Assembly: GCA_002773495.1 (NCBI GenBank)
Contig: PFAX01000025.1
Coordinates: 6,447 to 28,588 of the forward strand
Length of the DNA stretch: 22,142 nucleotides
Direction: 5' to 3'
Source of the DNA: a bacterium (Candidatus Gribaldobacteria) CG10_big_fil_rev_8_21_14_0_10_37_21
Lineage (GTDB): Bacteria; Patescibacteriota; Minisyncoccia; Minisyncoccales; CG1-02-41-26
Shown here: piece after piece, positions 13,082 to 19,935 of the stretch
Numbering within the stretch: position 1 is the first letter of the stretch
How the letters are laid out: every line of letters starts with the position of its first letter
Position numbers and translations under genes: made by a program
The notes under the pieces: generated by a model
Database searches by the model: none
The model's input: only the letters and a program-made list of their open reading frames with translations
What the model was told of the DNA's origin: nothing

Positions 13082-14101
13082 ATGAAGTTTGATTTAAAAA
13101 CAATTTGTCAAAATATTATAAGCCAAATCCCTGAAAAACACAGAGATGTAATTGAAAGAAGGTTTGGGCTTTCAGATAAAAAATCAGCGACCCTTCAAAA
13201 GATAGGGGAAAGTTTTAATATAACCAGAGAAAGAGTGAGACAGATTGAAAGAGATGTTTTAAAGAAAGCTATGAAAATTGGTTTTGATGAAAAAATAGAA
13301 GATTTTTTTCAGTATTTAAATGATTATTTAAAACAATCAGGGGGGGCGAAAAGAGAGGATTTACTTATAGCTGGCTTCACAAATAACGAGGCAGATAAGA
13401 ATTGCTTTTTATTCCTTTTAGCCTTGGCTCCAGGCATAGAGCGTTTTTCAGACAACCCAGAGACCTTTGCTTTTTGGGCAAACGATAAACAGGCCAAAGA
13501 AAAAATAATTCAAACAGCCAATTTGCTTGTTAGTAAAATTAAGCAAGGGGGTTCACCAGTTAAAGAAAAGGCCTTAATTCAGCTTTCTGGCACTAAAAAT
13601 AATCCTTTTTTAAAAATCTGTCTTGAAATTTCAAAACACTTAGCTAAAAATCCTTTAGGGGAGTTTGGGCTTTCAGCTTGGGCTGAAATAAAGCCAAGGG
13701 GTGTGAGGGATGCAATTTATCTTATTTTAAAGCACCACAAAAAGCCCTTACATTTTAAAGATATTGCTCATTTTTCAAATGATTTTCAGGGCAGAGGCAT
13801 TTTTGCTTCAAAGAAGGTCTTACCTCAAACAGCTCATAACGAACTAATCAGAGATGAAAGGTTTATTTTAGTTGGTAGGGGTACTTACGCTTTAAAAGAG
13901 TGGGGCTATGAATCAGGCACAGTTAAAGAAGTGATTAAAAACATTTTAATTAAAAGTGGTTCTAGCTTAACTAAAGCCGAGGTTTTAAGCCAAGTTAAAG
14001 CTCAACGAATCGTTAAAGATAATACGGTTTATTTAAACTTATCTAACCGTGCCGAGTTCACCCAAGACCAATCAGGCAAATACAAAATAAAAAGTGTTTA
14101 A
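13082..14101 (+). CDS. sigma-70 region 4-like / HARE-HTH DNA-binding protein
   Basis: 339 residues. The N-terminus (10-66) looks like sigma factor region 4: IPEKHRDVIERRFGL then the HTH ATLQKIGESFNITRERVRQI (37-56), which in real sigma factors reads the -35 box. There is no region 2, so it cannot melt promoters by itself. A middle helical domain (75-190) is unassigned. Residues about 208-272 match the HARE-HTH fold (also in the RNA polymerase delta subunit): RDAIYLILKHHKKPLHFKDI, then TAHNELIRDERFILVGRGTY. A C-terminal HTH-like part follows (LTKAEVLSQVKAQRIV). Likely an RNA polymerase-associated regulator; this is inferred. Its stop overlaps that of the convergent nuclease gene. Confidence 0.8.
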   Translation: MKFDLKTICQNIISQIPEKHRDVIERRFGLSDKKSATLQKIGESFNITRERVRQIERDVLKKAMKIGFDEKIEDFFQYLNDYLKQSGGAKREDLLIAGFTNNEADKNCFLFLLALAPGIERFSDNPETFAFWANDKQAKEKIIQTANLLVSKIKQGGSPVKEKALIQLSGTKNNPFLKICLEISKHLAKNPLGEFGLSAWAEIKPRGVRDAIYLILKHHKKPLHFKDIAHFSNDFQGRGIFASKKVLPQTAHNELIRDERFILVGRGTYALKEWGYESGTVKEVIKNILIKSGSSLTKAEVLSQVKAQRIVKDNTVYLNLSNRAEFTQDQSGKYKIKSV

Positions 14102-14862
14102 CCTGTCTGCCATGTCTGCCGCTGTTCGGGCAAATCTGACATTTCTATCTTTTTTGAAGTGCCAAAAGGCAAGGTCTCAATTTGGGGTTGGCTTTCAATC
14201 TTTTCTTTAAAAAGAAGCCACCTTAACTCTTCTTTGCCAGCTAACTTGCAAATACCTTTATACTGGCAATAGGCACATTGACGATTCTTTGGGTAATCAA
14301 TTAAAGCTCCGGGTACTACATCTTTTTCAATCTGGCTTTTAAGGTCTGTTAAGCCATCTAATAAAACTTGGGTTAACTTTTCATCATAATCAACCAGAAA
14401 CTCTTTTAAGTCCTGCTTATCTTTGTCAATATACAATAAAATTGCTTTTTTTAAATTAAAAAAGTGCATATAACATTGAACTTGAAATTGATGTTCGTCT
14501 TTAGGCCCCTGCAAAAACTTAAACTGCATCCCATTCATTGTTTTAATATCAAGAATATAGTTTTCGCCCTTAAGGCAAATAATTGCATCAGTTCGGCCTG
14601 AAATCATGTCATTCTGTGGCATAGAAACTTCTGTTACTACCCCGATTTTACTTTGATATAAAACATTGTAAATATAGCGATGTAACCACTCCCCGGCTTC
14701 AAAAATCCGCATTAAGCGAGGATCTCTTTTTTCTTTAGGGGCTTGTTTGAACTTAAAAAAAATCGCTCGATGGCACTTGCCAACGTCAGAGGCATAAAAC
14801 TTGGTCTGAACCCTCTCTTCTTGATTATCTCGATAAAATTGATCGATAATTTCCTTTAGCAT
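14098..14862 (-). CDS. PD-(D/E)XK nuclease with Cas4/AddB-like Fe-S cysteines
   Basis: 254 residues. RecB/Cas4-type nuclease core: motif with H61 (GEWLHRYI), D92 in GRTDAII, D105-I-K107 in YILDIKT, and a QFQVQCYMHF helix (125-134) like the QxxxY motif. Four cysteines, C30 (VGKCHRAI) and C196, C199, C205 (CAYCQYKGIC), match the Fe-S staple of Cas4, AddB and Dna2. Such proteins degrade or process single-stranded DNA ends. No cas genes or CRISPR repeats are present, so a stand-alone exonuclease in repair is more likely than adaptation. The last residues (QTWQTG) come from a 9-base direct repeat (14100-14120). The start is leaderless. Confidence 0.85.
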   Translation of the reverse strand: MLKEIIDQFYRDNQEERVQTKFYASDVGKCHRAIFFKFKQAPKEKRDPRLMRIFEAGEWLHRYIYNVLYQSKIGVVTEVSMPQNDMISGRTDAIICLKGENYILDIKTMNGMQFKFLQGPKDEHQFQVQCYMHFFNLKKAILLYIDKDKQDLKEFLVDYDEKLTQVLLDGLTDLKSQIEKDVVPGALIDYPKNRQCAYCQYKGICKLAGKEELRWLLFKEKIESQPQIETLPFGTSKKIEMSDLPEQRQTWQTG

Positions 14863-14868
14863 ATTTAT

Positions 14869-14898
14869 ATCTTACCACACCCTATCTCAAAAAAGCAA
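14869..14898 (-). promoter_or_regulatory. leaderless promoter of the PD-(D/E)XK gene
   Basis: On the minus strand TTGCTT (14893-14898), 18 bases, TAAGAT (14869-14874), then six bases to the ATG. Transcription should begin at the start codon. Confidence 0.6.
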
Positions 14899-14954
14899 AC
14901 ACAGCTTACTGAAACGACAAAATCTCTACGATTGTTCAAGCCACTTTTATGCTT

Positions 14955-14983
14955 TTGACAATCAACATTAAATAAAGTACAAT
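14955..14983 (+). promoter_or_regulatory. leaderless promoter of the 77-residue ORF
   Basis: Perfect TTGACA (14955-14960), a 17-base spacer and TACAAT (14978-14983), then six bases to ATG (14990). The strength and position argue that the following small ORF is real. Confidence 0.75.
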
Positions 14984-14989
14984 GGTAGA

Positions 14990-15223
14990 ATGTTAGATAA
15001 GAGTAACTTTTGGTCATCAATTTGCGCTTTGATTTGGTACTGTCCCCAAGTTCTTTTTAGTTTTGGGGAATGCAATCCTAATAAGCCAAAAAAGAAAAAT
15101 AAAAAAACAACAGAACCAGCTTACAGAACCCAAGCCCAAGCCATTAAGATATTTTCTTCTGAGATAAGGCAACAACAAGTTAAACAAGTTGCCTCGTTCT
15201 TTTTGCCTTTTATCAAGTTCTAA
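14990..15223 (+). CDS. small hypothetical protein, N-terminal hydrophobic segment
   Basis: 77 residues. FWSSICALIWYCPQVLFSFG (7-26) is a hydrophobic stretch with two Cys that could be a membrane anchor or poor signal peptide. A Lys/Asn/Pro-rich linker (27-40: NPNKPKKKNKK) follows, then an amphipathic C-terminal half ending FFLPFIKF. No family was recognised. Support comes from the consensus leaderless promoter directly upstream and the terminator downstream (15275-15295), which make it a single-gene unit. It may be a small membrane or secreted peptide; a decayed gene fragment cannot be excluded. Confidence 0.5.
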   Translation: MLDKSNFWSSICALIWYCPQVLFSFGECNPNKPKKKNKKTTEPAYRTQAQAIKIFSSEIRQQQVKQVASFFLPFIKF

Positions 15224-15227
15224 ATGA

Positions 15228-15345
15228 AGTGCGCAAGTGAATAAGTGAACAAGTGATAAAGAGCGATGAAGCAGCCCCTCTTTTTAGGGGTTTTTATTTA
15301 CTTAATCATTTTATAATTTATTCACTCAATCACTTAAATTGTTGT
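15228..15345. repeat. AAGTGAAC-word inverted repeat flanking a terminator
   Basis: The left side has AAGTGAATAAGTGAACAAGTG in roughly 8-base steps (15231-15256). The right side has the reverse words TTATTCACTCAATCACTTAA (15317-15336). The terminator sits between them. It fills the gap between the small ORF and the TM protein gene. Confidence 0.7.
15275..15297 (+). terminator. intrinsic terminator
   Basis: CCCCT (15275-15279), loop CTTTTT, AGGGG (15286-15290) and a T-rich tail. Ends the 77-residue ORF unit. Confidence 0.75.
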
Positions 15346-15370
15346 TGCAAATTATTTTTTATTGTATAAT
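15342..15370 (+). promoter_or_regulatory. promoter of the TM protein/ATPase/pgk run
   Basis: TTGTTG (15342-15347), a 17-base spacer and perfect TATAAT (15365-15370). ATG is 12 bases after the -10, so the leader is about 5 bases. Confidence 0.65.
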
Positions 15371-15381
15371 AAAAGAATAAT

Positions 15382-16698
15382 ATGGCTATCCCGCCTGTGC
15401 CAACCTTACCCCCCCAAGTTGCAGAAGCAGTTGATTTTCTGTGGGCATTTTTAAGTACTTGGTGGTGGGTGCCTTTGCCTTTTCTTTTAGCTTCTTTATT
15501 AAAGGATTTTTATCTTTGGTGGAGATACAATGTTTATTGGGGAAAAATTGATTGGGTCTTGCTTGAATTAAGAACCCCCAGAGATGTCGAGCGGCCAATG
15601 AAAGCGATGGAGCAAGTAATTGCTAACTTCTGGACTTTATACGACCCACCTGATTTTAAAGAGATTTGGTTTGAAGGTAAGTTTTTGGTACCTTTTGAAT
15701 TAGAAATTGCTGGGATTGATGGCAATGTCCATTTTTTTATCCGTACGCCCTCCTCTATGCGCAAGGTCTTTGAATCAGCTGTTTATTCGCAATACCCAGA
15801 TGTTGAAATTGTTGAAGTTGAGGATTACACCAAACAAGTCCCCCAGGACTTACCCAACGAGAATTGGGATATGTGGGGTTGTGATTTTAAATTAGTTAAG
15901 CCCGAGTGTTATCCTTTAAAGACCTACGTTGACTTTTTTGAGCCAACAACAAGTGAAAAAGAAGAAAAAAGAATCGACCCCTTAGCTGTTTTAATTGAAG
16001 GGATGACCCGTTTGAAAAAAGGTGAGCAACTTTGGTTTCAAATACGTTTAAAGCCAGTTCAAGATAAAGATTCCCATTGGATAGCTCGAGGCAAAAAAGA
16101 AATTGAAAAAATAACCGGTCGAAAACCAAAAGAAGCGCCCAACAAATCAATTACCGGTGAGGCGATTTGGGCTTTTATGGAAGGCCGGCCACCTTCTTTT
16201 GAGGTTACCAAAGAAGAAGAAAAGGCCTGGCCAGTTGAAATGCGCTTAACCCCAGGGGAAAGGGACATTCTTTCAGCGATTGAAAATAAAATTGGCAAGC
16301 TTGGTTTTGAGAGCAATGTGCGGATGATTTACTTGGGTGAAAATGAGGCCTTTTTCAAGCCCAATTTAAAATTAATTTTAAATTTTTCTGTTGGTATGTC
16401 AACTTCCAATTTAAATAACATCATGCCAACGCGAACGACCAAGGTAGTAGCGCCTGCGCCTTTTAGAAAAAGAAAGTTATATATGAAAAAGAAACGGATG
16501 TTCCGCCGTTATATTCGACGCCAAACACCCCTTTACCCATGGTCTGGAGAACCAGGTAAAACAACCTTTGCCTTAAATACCGAAGAAGTGGCGACTATGT
16601 TTCACTTCCCAAGCAAGGCGGGCGCGCCCACCCCAACTTTTGAGAGAATTGAGGCCAAGAAAGCTGGCCCACCCCTTGCCCTTCCCGTGGAAGAGTAA
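15382..16698 (+). CDS. conserved patescibacterial membrane protein paired with VirD4-like ATPase
   Basis: 438 residues. A Pro-rich N-terminus precedes one strong hydrophobic segment (about 22-46, WWWVPLPFLLASLL) followed by an aromatic/basic patch. The remaining ~390 residues are predicted mixed alpha/beta and soluble, with TPRDVERPMKAMEQVI, IWFEGKFLVPFELEIAG, QLWFQIRLKPVQDKD and LTPGERDILSAIENKIGKLG. The arrangement resembles two related half-domains, each starting with a helix and a beta-sheet. The C-terminus is basic then Pro/Ala-rich. I recall similar proteins encoded beside VirD4/TraD-like ATPases in many CPR genomes but know no proven function. It is probably a membrane platform for the ATPase encoded next (181 bp away). 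Confidence 0.7.
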   Translation: MAIPPVPTLPPQVAEAVDFLWAFLSTWWWVPLPFLLASLLKDFYLWWRYNVYWGKIDWVLLELRTPRDVERPMKAMEQVIANFWTLYDPPDFKEIWFEGKFLVPFELEIAGIDGNVHFFIRTPSSMRKVFESAVYSQYPDVEIVEVEDYTKQVPQDLPNENWDMWGCDFKLVKPECYPLKTYVDFFEPTTSEKEEKRIDPLAVLIEGMTRLKKGEQLWFQIRLKPVQDKDSHWIARGKKEIEKITGRKPKEAPNKSITGEAIWAFMEGRPPSFEVTKEEEKAWPVEMRLTPGERDILSAIENKIGKLGFESNVRMIYLGENEAFFKPNLKLILNFSVGMSTSNLNNIMPTRTTKVVAPAPFRKRKLYMKKKRMFRRYIRRQTPLYPWSGEPGKTTFALNTEEVATMFHFPSKAGAPTPTFERIEAKKAGPPLALPVEE

Positions 16699-16734
16699 AA
16701 TTTAAATAACTAAACCCTCAACAAAAAAGAGAAT

Positions 16735-16873
16735 TTCTAAATCCGAAATCCTAAATTCTAAACAAATCATAAATCCTAAATTACAAATTCTAAACACAAA
16801 ACCTTAAAAAGGGAAGTTTGAAGGTTTGGAATTTGGAATTTAGTATTTGTTTAGAATTTAGATATTAGAATTT
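16735..16873. repeat. AAATTCTAAAC-word inverted repeat, ~55-bp arms
   Basis: The left half (about 16738-16797) repeats words like AAATCCTAAATTCTAAACAA. The right half (about 16815-16873) is their degenerate reverse complement (TTTGGAATTTAGTATTTGTT). AATTCTAAACAAAT and ATTTGTTTAGAATT are exact partners. It spans nearly the whole gap before the ATPase gene; no clear promoter is visible in it. Confidence 0.8.
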
Positions 16874-16879
16874 AATTTT

Positions 16880-18634
16880 ATGAGCGATATAAATTTTTTA
16901 GGACGAACAAACTTTCGAAACGAAGAAAAAAGGTTTGGCATTAAGCTTGACGACAGGCGTCGCCATCTTTATGTTATTGGAAAGACAGGTATGGGTAAAA
17001 CCCAACTGCTTTTAAATATGGCGGTGCAAGATATAAGGCAAGGAAGGGGCTTGGGTTTTGTTGACCCGCACGGCGAGGCAGCTGAGGCCTTACTTGATTT
17101 TGTGCCCAAAGAGCGCATTAAAGATGTTATTTATTTTAACCCAGCTGATCGGGACTTTCCGATAAGTTTTAATGTAATGGAAAATGTGGCCATAGAGCAA
17201 CGCCATTTGGTGGCTTCTGGGTTAATGGGAGTTTTTAAAAAGATTTGGCCTGATGTTTGGTCAGCTCGGATGGAATATATTTTAAACAATGCCCTCTTGG
17301 CTTTATTAGAGCATCCCTCAACAACTTTACTTGGGATTAACCGGATGTTAGTTGATATTGATTATAGGCAAAGAGTGGTTGAGGGTTTAAAAGACCCAGT
17401 TGTTAGGGCTTTTTGGGAACAAGAGTTTTCAAGGTATAGCCAACGTTACGAGGTAGAAGCTACTGCAGCCATTCAAAATAAAATTGGCCAGTTTATCTCA
17501 TCTCCCTTAATTAGAAATATTATTGGCCAAAAGGATTCATCGATTGATATGAGAGATATTATGGATAACCAAAAGATTTTTATTATGAATTTGTCAAAAG
17601 GTAGGGTCGGGGAGGACTCTTCAAAATTATTGGGCGGGCTTTTAATTACCAAGTTGCAGTTAGCCGCCATGAGTCGGGTTGATATCCCCGAAGAAGAACG
17701 TAAGGACTTCTTTTTATATGTTGACGAGTTTCAGAATTTTGCGACCGAAAGTTTTGCTAATATTTTATCGGAAGCAAGAAAGTATCGCCTTTGTTTAATT
17801 TTGGGGCATCAATATATTTCTCAAATGGAAGAAACAGTTGGGGATGCTGTTTTTGGCAATGTAGGGACAATTATTACTTTTAGGGTTGGGGCAGAGGATG
17901 CTGAGTTTTTAGAAAGAGAGTTTGCCCCTGATTTCGTTGCCCTTGATTTAGTTAATTTGCCCAAGTATCATATTTACTTGAAATTAATGATTGACGGCGT
18001 TGCTAGCAATCCATTTTCCGCTAAAACCTTACCACCTTTTGTAGAAGAGGTCGAAAATTATCGCAATGAAATTATTCAACACTCAAGAAAGATCTATGCC
18101 AGCCATCGAGACAAGGTTGAAGAAAAAATAGCCCTTTGGTCAGGTTCTTTTGCTCGTGAGGGCGAAGCCAGTCAGGGAGCAAGCAGTGTGCCTAACTTTA
18201 CTAACCAGCAGGCCCAGACTGAAATGCATGAAATTGTTTGCCAAAGGTGCCATCAGCCCTCAAGAGTGCCCTTTAAGCCGGCTCCTGGCCGGCCTGTTTT
18301 TTGCAAATCCTGTAAGAAAGAAATAGATAAAGAAAATCAGGGCAAAAGAGAGCAAGAAAAAACAAGTGAAAAAATTAACCCAGCTAAAGAAGTTAACCCA
18401 GCTAAAGAAGTTAAACCGAAAGAGGAAACCCCGCCTTTAAAAGAAGAAGAAAAATTAGAGACCTTTTCTTTAGAAGAGCTTTTAATGAAAAAGCCGATTA
18501 ATTTTTCCAAGAAAAAACAGGAAAAATCAATTCAACAAAAAGCTGACTTAAAGCAACAAATCAAGGACTCACTTAAAGAAACCTTAAAACAAGAAGGCGA
18601 ATTAAGGCCAGGCGAAGTCGTCCACTTCGAGTAA
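16880..18634 (+). CDS. VirD4/TraD-like type IV secretion-type ATPase with zinc ribbon
   Basis: 584 residues. Nucleotide-binding core: Walker A GKTGMGKT (34-41), VDPHG (61-65), Walker B FFLYVDEF (277-284, D282/E283), a sensor-like ILSEARKYRL and LGHQYISQ (308-315). This is the TraM-recognition/HerA-FtsK-like family, whose hexamers move DNA or proteins across membranes. There is no TM segment in the protein, so the upstream membrane partner may anchor it. Residues 454-478 carry CQRC and CKSC, a zinc-ribbon type, and 480-584 are Lys/Glu-rich with a 7-residue repeat (NPAKEV). No relaxase, VirB4 or pilin genes are seen. The pgk ATG lies 2 bases after the stop. Confidence 0.85.
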   Translation: MSDINFLGRTNFRNEEKRFGIKLDDRRRHLYVIGKTGMGKTQLLLNMAVQDIRQGRGLGFVDPHGEAAEALLDFVPKERIKDVIYFNPADRDFPISFNVMENVAIEQRHLVASGLMGVFKKIWPDVWSARMEYILNNALLALLEHPSTTLLGINRMLVDIDYRQRVVEGLKDPVVRAFWEQEFSRYSQRYEVEATAAIQNKIGQFISSPLIRNIIGQKDSSIDMRDIMDNQKIFIMNLSKGRVGEDSSKLLGGLLITKLQLAAMSRVDIPEEERKDFFLYVDEFQNFATESFANILSEARKYRLCLILGHQYISQMEETVGDAVFGNVGTIITFRVGAEDAEFLEREFAPDFVALDLVNLPKYHIYLKLMIDGVASNPFSAKTLPPFVEEVENYRNEIIQHSRKIYASHRDKVEEKIALWSGSFAREGEASQGASSVPNFTNQQAQTEMHEIVCQRCHQPSRVPFKPAPGRPVFCKSCKKEIDKENQGKREQEKTSEKINPAKEVNPAKEVKPKEETPPLKEEEKLETFSLEELLMKKPINFSKKKQEKSIQQKADLKQQIKDSLKETLKQEGELRPGEVVHFE

Positions 18635-18636
18635 TA

Positions 18637-19830
18637 ATGAATATGCAGTCAATTTTAAACCAAAATTTTAAAAATAAACGAGTACTCGTAAGATGTGATT
18701 TTAACGTGCCCTTAAAAAGGGGTAAGGTTTTAGATGACTTTAAAATTAGAAGAACCCTGCCAACAATCGATTTTTTAAGAAAACAAGAAGCTAAAATAAT
18801 TTTATTGAGTCATTTGGGGCAACCAAAGCCCGGAATAGTAAGGCATTCTAATAAAGACAGTTTAAAGCCAATCGTTCAGTATCTTTCAAGGTGTTTAGGG
18901 GTTAAAGTTTATTTTTATAAAAATTATAAGGGGCAGAGAATAACGAGAAGAACAAAAAAATTAAAAGCAGGGCAAATTATTTTATTAGAAAACTTACGTT
19001 TTTTCCCAGGCGAAACAAAAAATGACTTGAACTTCGCTCGGGACTTAGCTAAACTAGGAGATGTTTATGTTTCAGAGGCCTTAAGCGTTTGCCACCGTAG
19101 CCACGCTTCAATCGTCCTTTTGCCAACCTTGTTGCCTTCTTATTTAGGCCTTGATTTTGAAAAAGAATATAATTTTTTGCAAAAACTTTCTCAAAGCCCC
19201 CAAAGCCCATTTGTTTGTATAATTGGCGGGGCTAAGTTTGAATCAAAACTTAAAGCCGTTAAATACTTTTTAGAAAAAGCTGACCATGTTTTATTAGGGG
19301 GCAAATCAGCTAATGTTTTGTTAATTACCAAGGGCTATAGTTTTGCTGAATCAGTCGCAGCTTGGCAAAGGCGGGACCTGGCATCTTTGAAAAGTATTTC
19401 CATGGCGAACGCTAAATTGCACTTACCTCTTGATCTTGTGGTTTCACCTAAGGCAGATAAATCCCTTTATCAAAGAACAACTGGCCCAGCTGCTGTAAGA
19501 AGAGATGAAATAATTTTAGATATAGGCAAAGAAACTGCCCAAGTTTTTGCTGAAATAATAGGCACGGCCAAAACAATTTTTTGGGCAGGGGTGATGGGCT
19601 TTGTTGAAGATGAAAAATGTACCATAGGCACTAAGGCAATTTTAAGAGCAATTGCTTTAAATAAAGAGGCCTTAAAAGTAGCTGGCGGGGGAGAGACCAT
19701 CGCTTTTATTAGAAAATATAATTTAGAGAGCAGATTTGATTTTTTGTTAACGGGTGGGGGTGCTTCGCTTGATTTTCTTTCGGGCAAAGAACTTCCTGGC
19801 CTAAAAGCCTTGCAGAGACCTGGTCTCTAG
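18637..19830 (+). CDS. pgk: phosphoglycerate kinase
   Basis: 397 residues, full length. Catalyses 1,3-bisphosphoglycerate + ADP to 3-phosphoglycerate + ATP in glycolysis. Substrate site: VRCDFNVPL (18-26, D21/N23), R38/R39, LSHLGQPKPG (57-66), ENLRFFPGE (118-126) and CHRSHAS (152-158). Nucleotide site: IIGGAKFESKL (196-205, K200), an ILDIG segment, WAGVMGFVE (diverged from the usual WNGPMG) and GGGETIAFI, then TGGGASLDFLSGKELPGLKA. It is two bases from the ATPase gene, so probably co-transcribed with it, an unusual partner. The C-terminus is odd: the final QRPGL and stop are encoded by the palindrome 19814-19828. Confidence 0.95.
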   Translation: MNMQSILNQNFKNKRVLVRCDFNVPLKRGKVLDDFKIRRTLPTIDFLRKQEAKIILLSHLGQPKPGIVRHSNKDSLKPIVQYLSRCLGVKVYFYKNYKGQRITRRTKKLKAGQIILLENLRFFPGETKNDLNFARDLAKLGDVYVSEALSVCHRSHASIVLLPTLLPSYLGLDFEKEYNFLQKLSQSPQSPFVCIIGGAKFESKLKAVKYFLEKADHVLLGGKSANVLLITKGYSFAESVAAWQRRDLASLKSISMANAKLHLPLDLVVSPKADKSLYQRTTGPAAVRRDEIILDIGKETAQVFAEIIGTAKTIFWAGVMGFVEDEKCTIGTKAILRAIALNKEALKVAGGGETIAFIRKYNLESRFDFLLTGGGASLDFLSGKELPGLKALQRPGL

Positions 19831-19850
19831 GGTGCCCGAGACCGGGTCTC
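19814..19850. repeat. twin AGACC/GGTCT palindromes at the pgk stop
   Basis: AGAGACC-T-GGTCTCT (19814-19828) and GAGACC-G-GGTCTC (19838-19850) are two near-identical palindromes 9 bases apart. The first contains the pgk TAG. No U-tract follows. Confidence 0.8.
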
Positions 19851-19860
19851 TATCGCTCAG

Positions 19861-19923
19861 TCCTATATGTCCTATAAGTCCTATATGTCCTATAAGTCGT
19901 ATAGGTCGGATAGGTTGTGTGGG
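19861..19923. repeat. 9-bp minisatellite upstream of the DHH gene
   Basis: Seven consecutive 9-base units: TCCTATATG and TCCTATAAG alternate four times, then decay through TCGTATAGG, TCGGATAGG and TTGTGTGGG. The last units are close to the reverse complement of the first (CCTATA against TATAGG). The period keeps the frame open, extending the DHH ORF upstream with an SYM/SYK repeat that is probably not translated. Confidence 0.85.
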
Positions 19924-19935
19924 TTGTTAAATAAT

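Noticed and set aside
14098..14862. cas4 of a CRISPR system
   Set aside because: Fe-S cysteines and nuclease motifs fit Cas4-like folds, but there is no CRISPR array or other cas gene in the window.
16880..18634. Integrated conjugative element
   Set aside because: No relaxase, integrase, VirB4 or attachment repeats; housekeeping genes on both sides.
15228..19923. CRISPR array from the short repeated words
   Set aside because: Units are 8-11 bases without spacers and are arranged as inverted halves or direct minisatellite, not repeat-spacer units.
19867..19935. SYM/SYK-repeat N-terminus of the DHH protein
   Set aside because: Encoded by a 9-bp minisatellite; a normal start exists at 19936. 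Kept only as a finding about the repeat.
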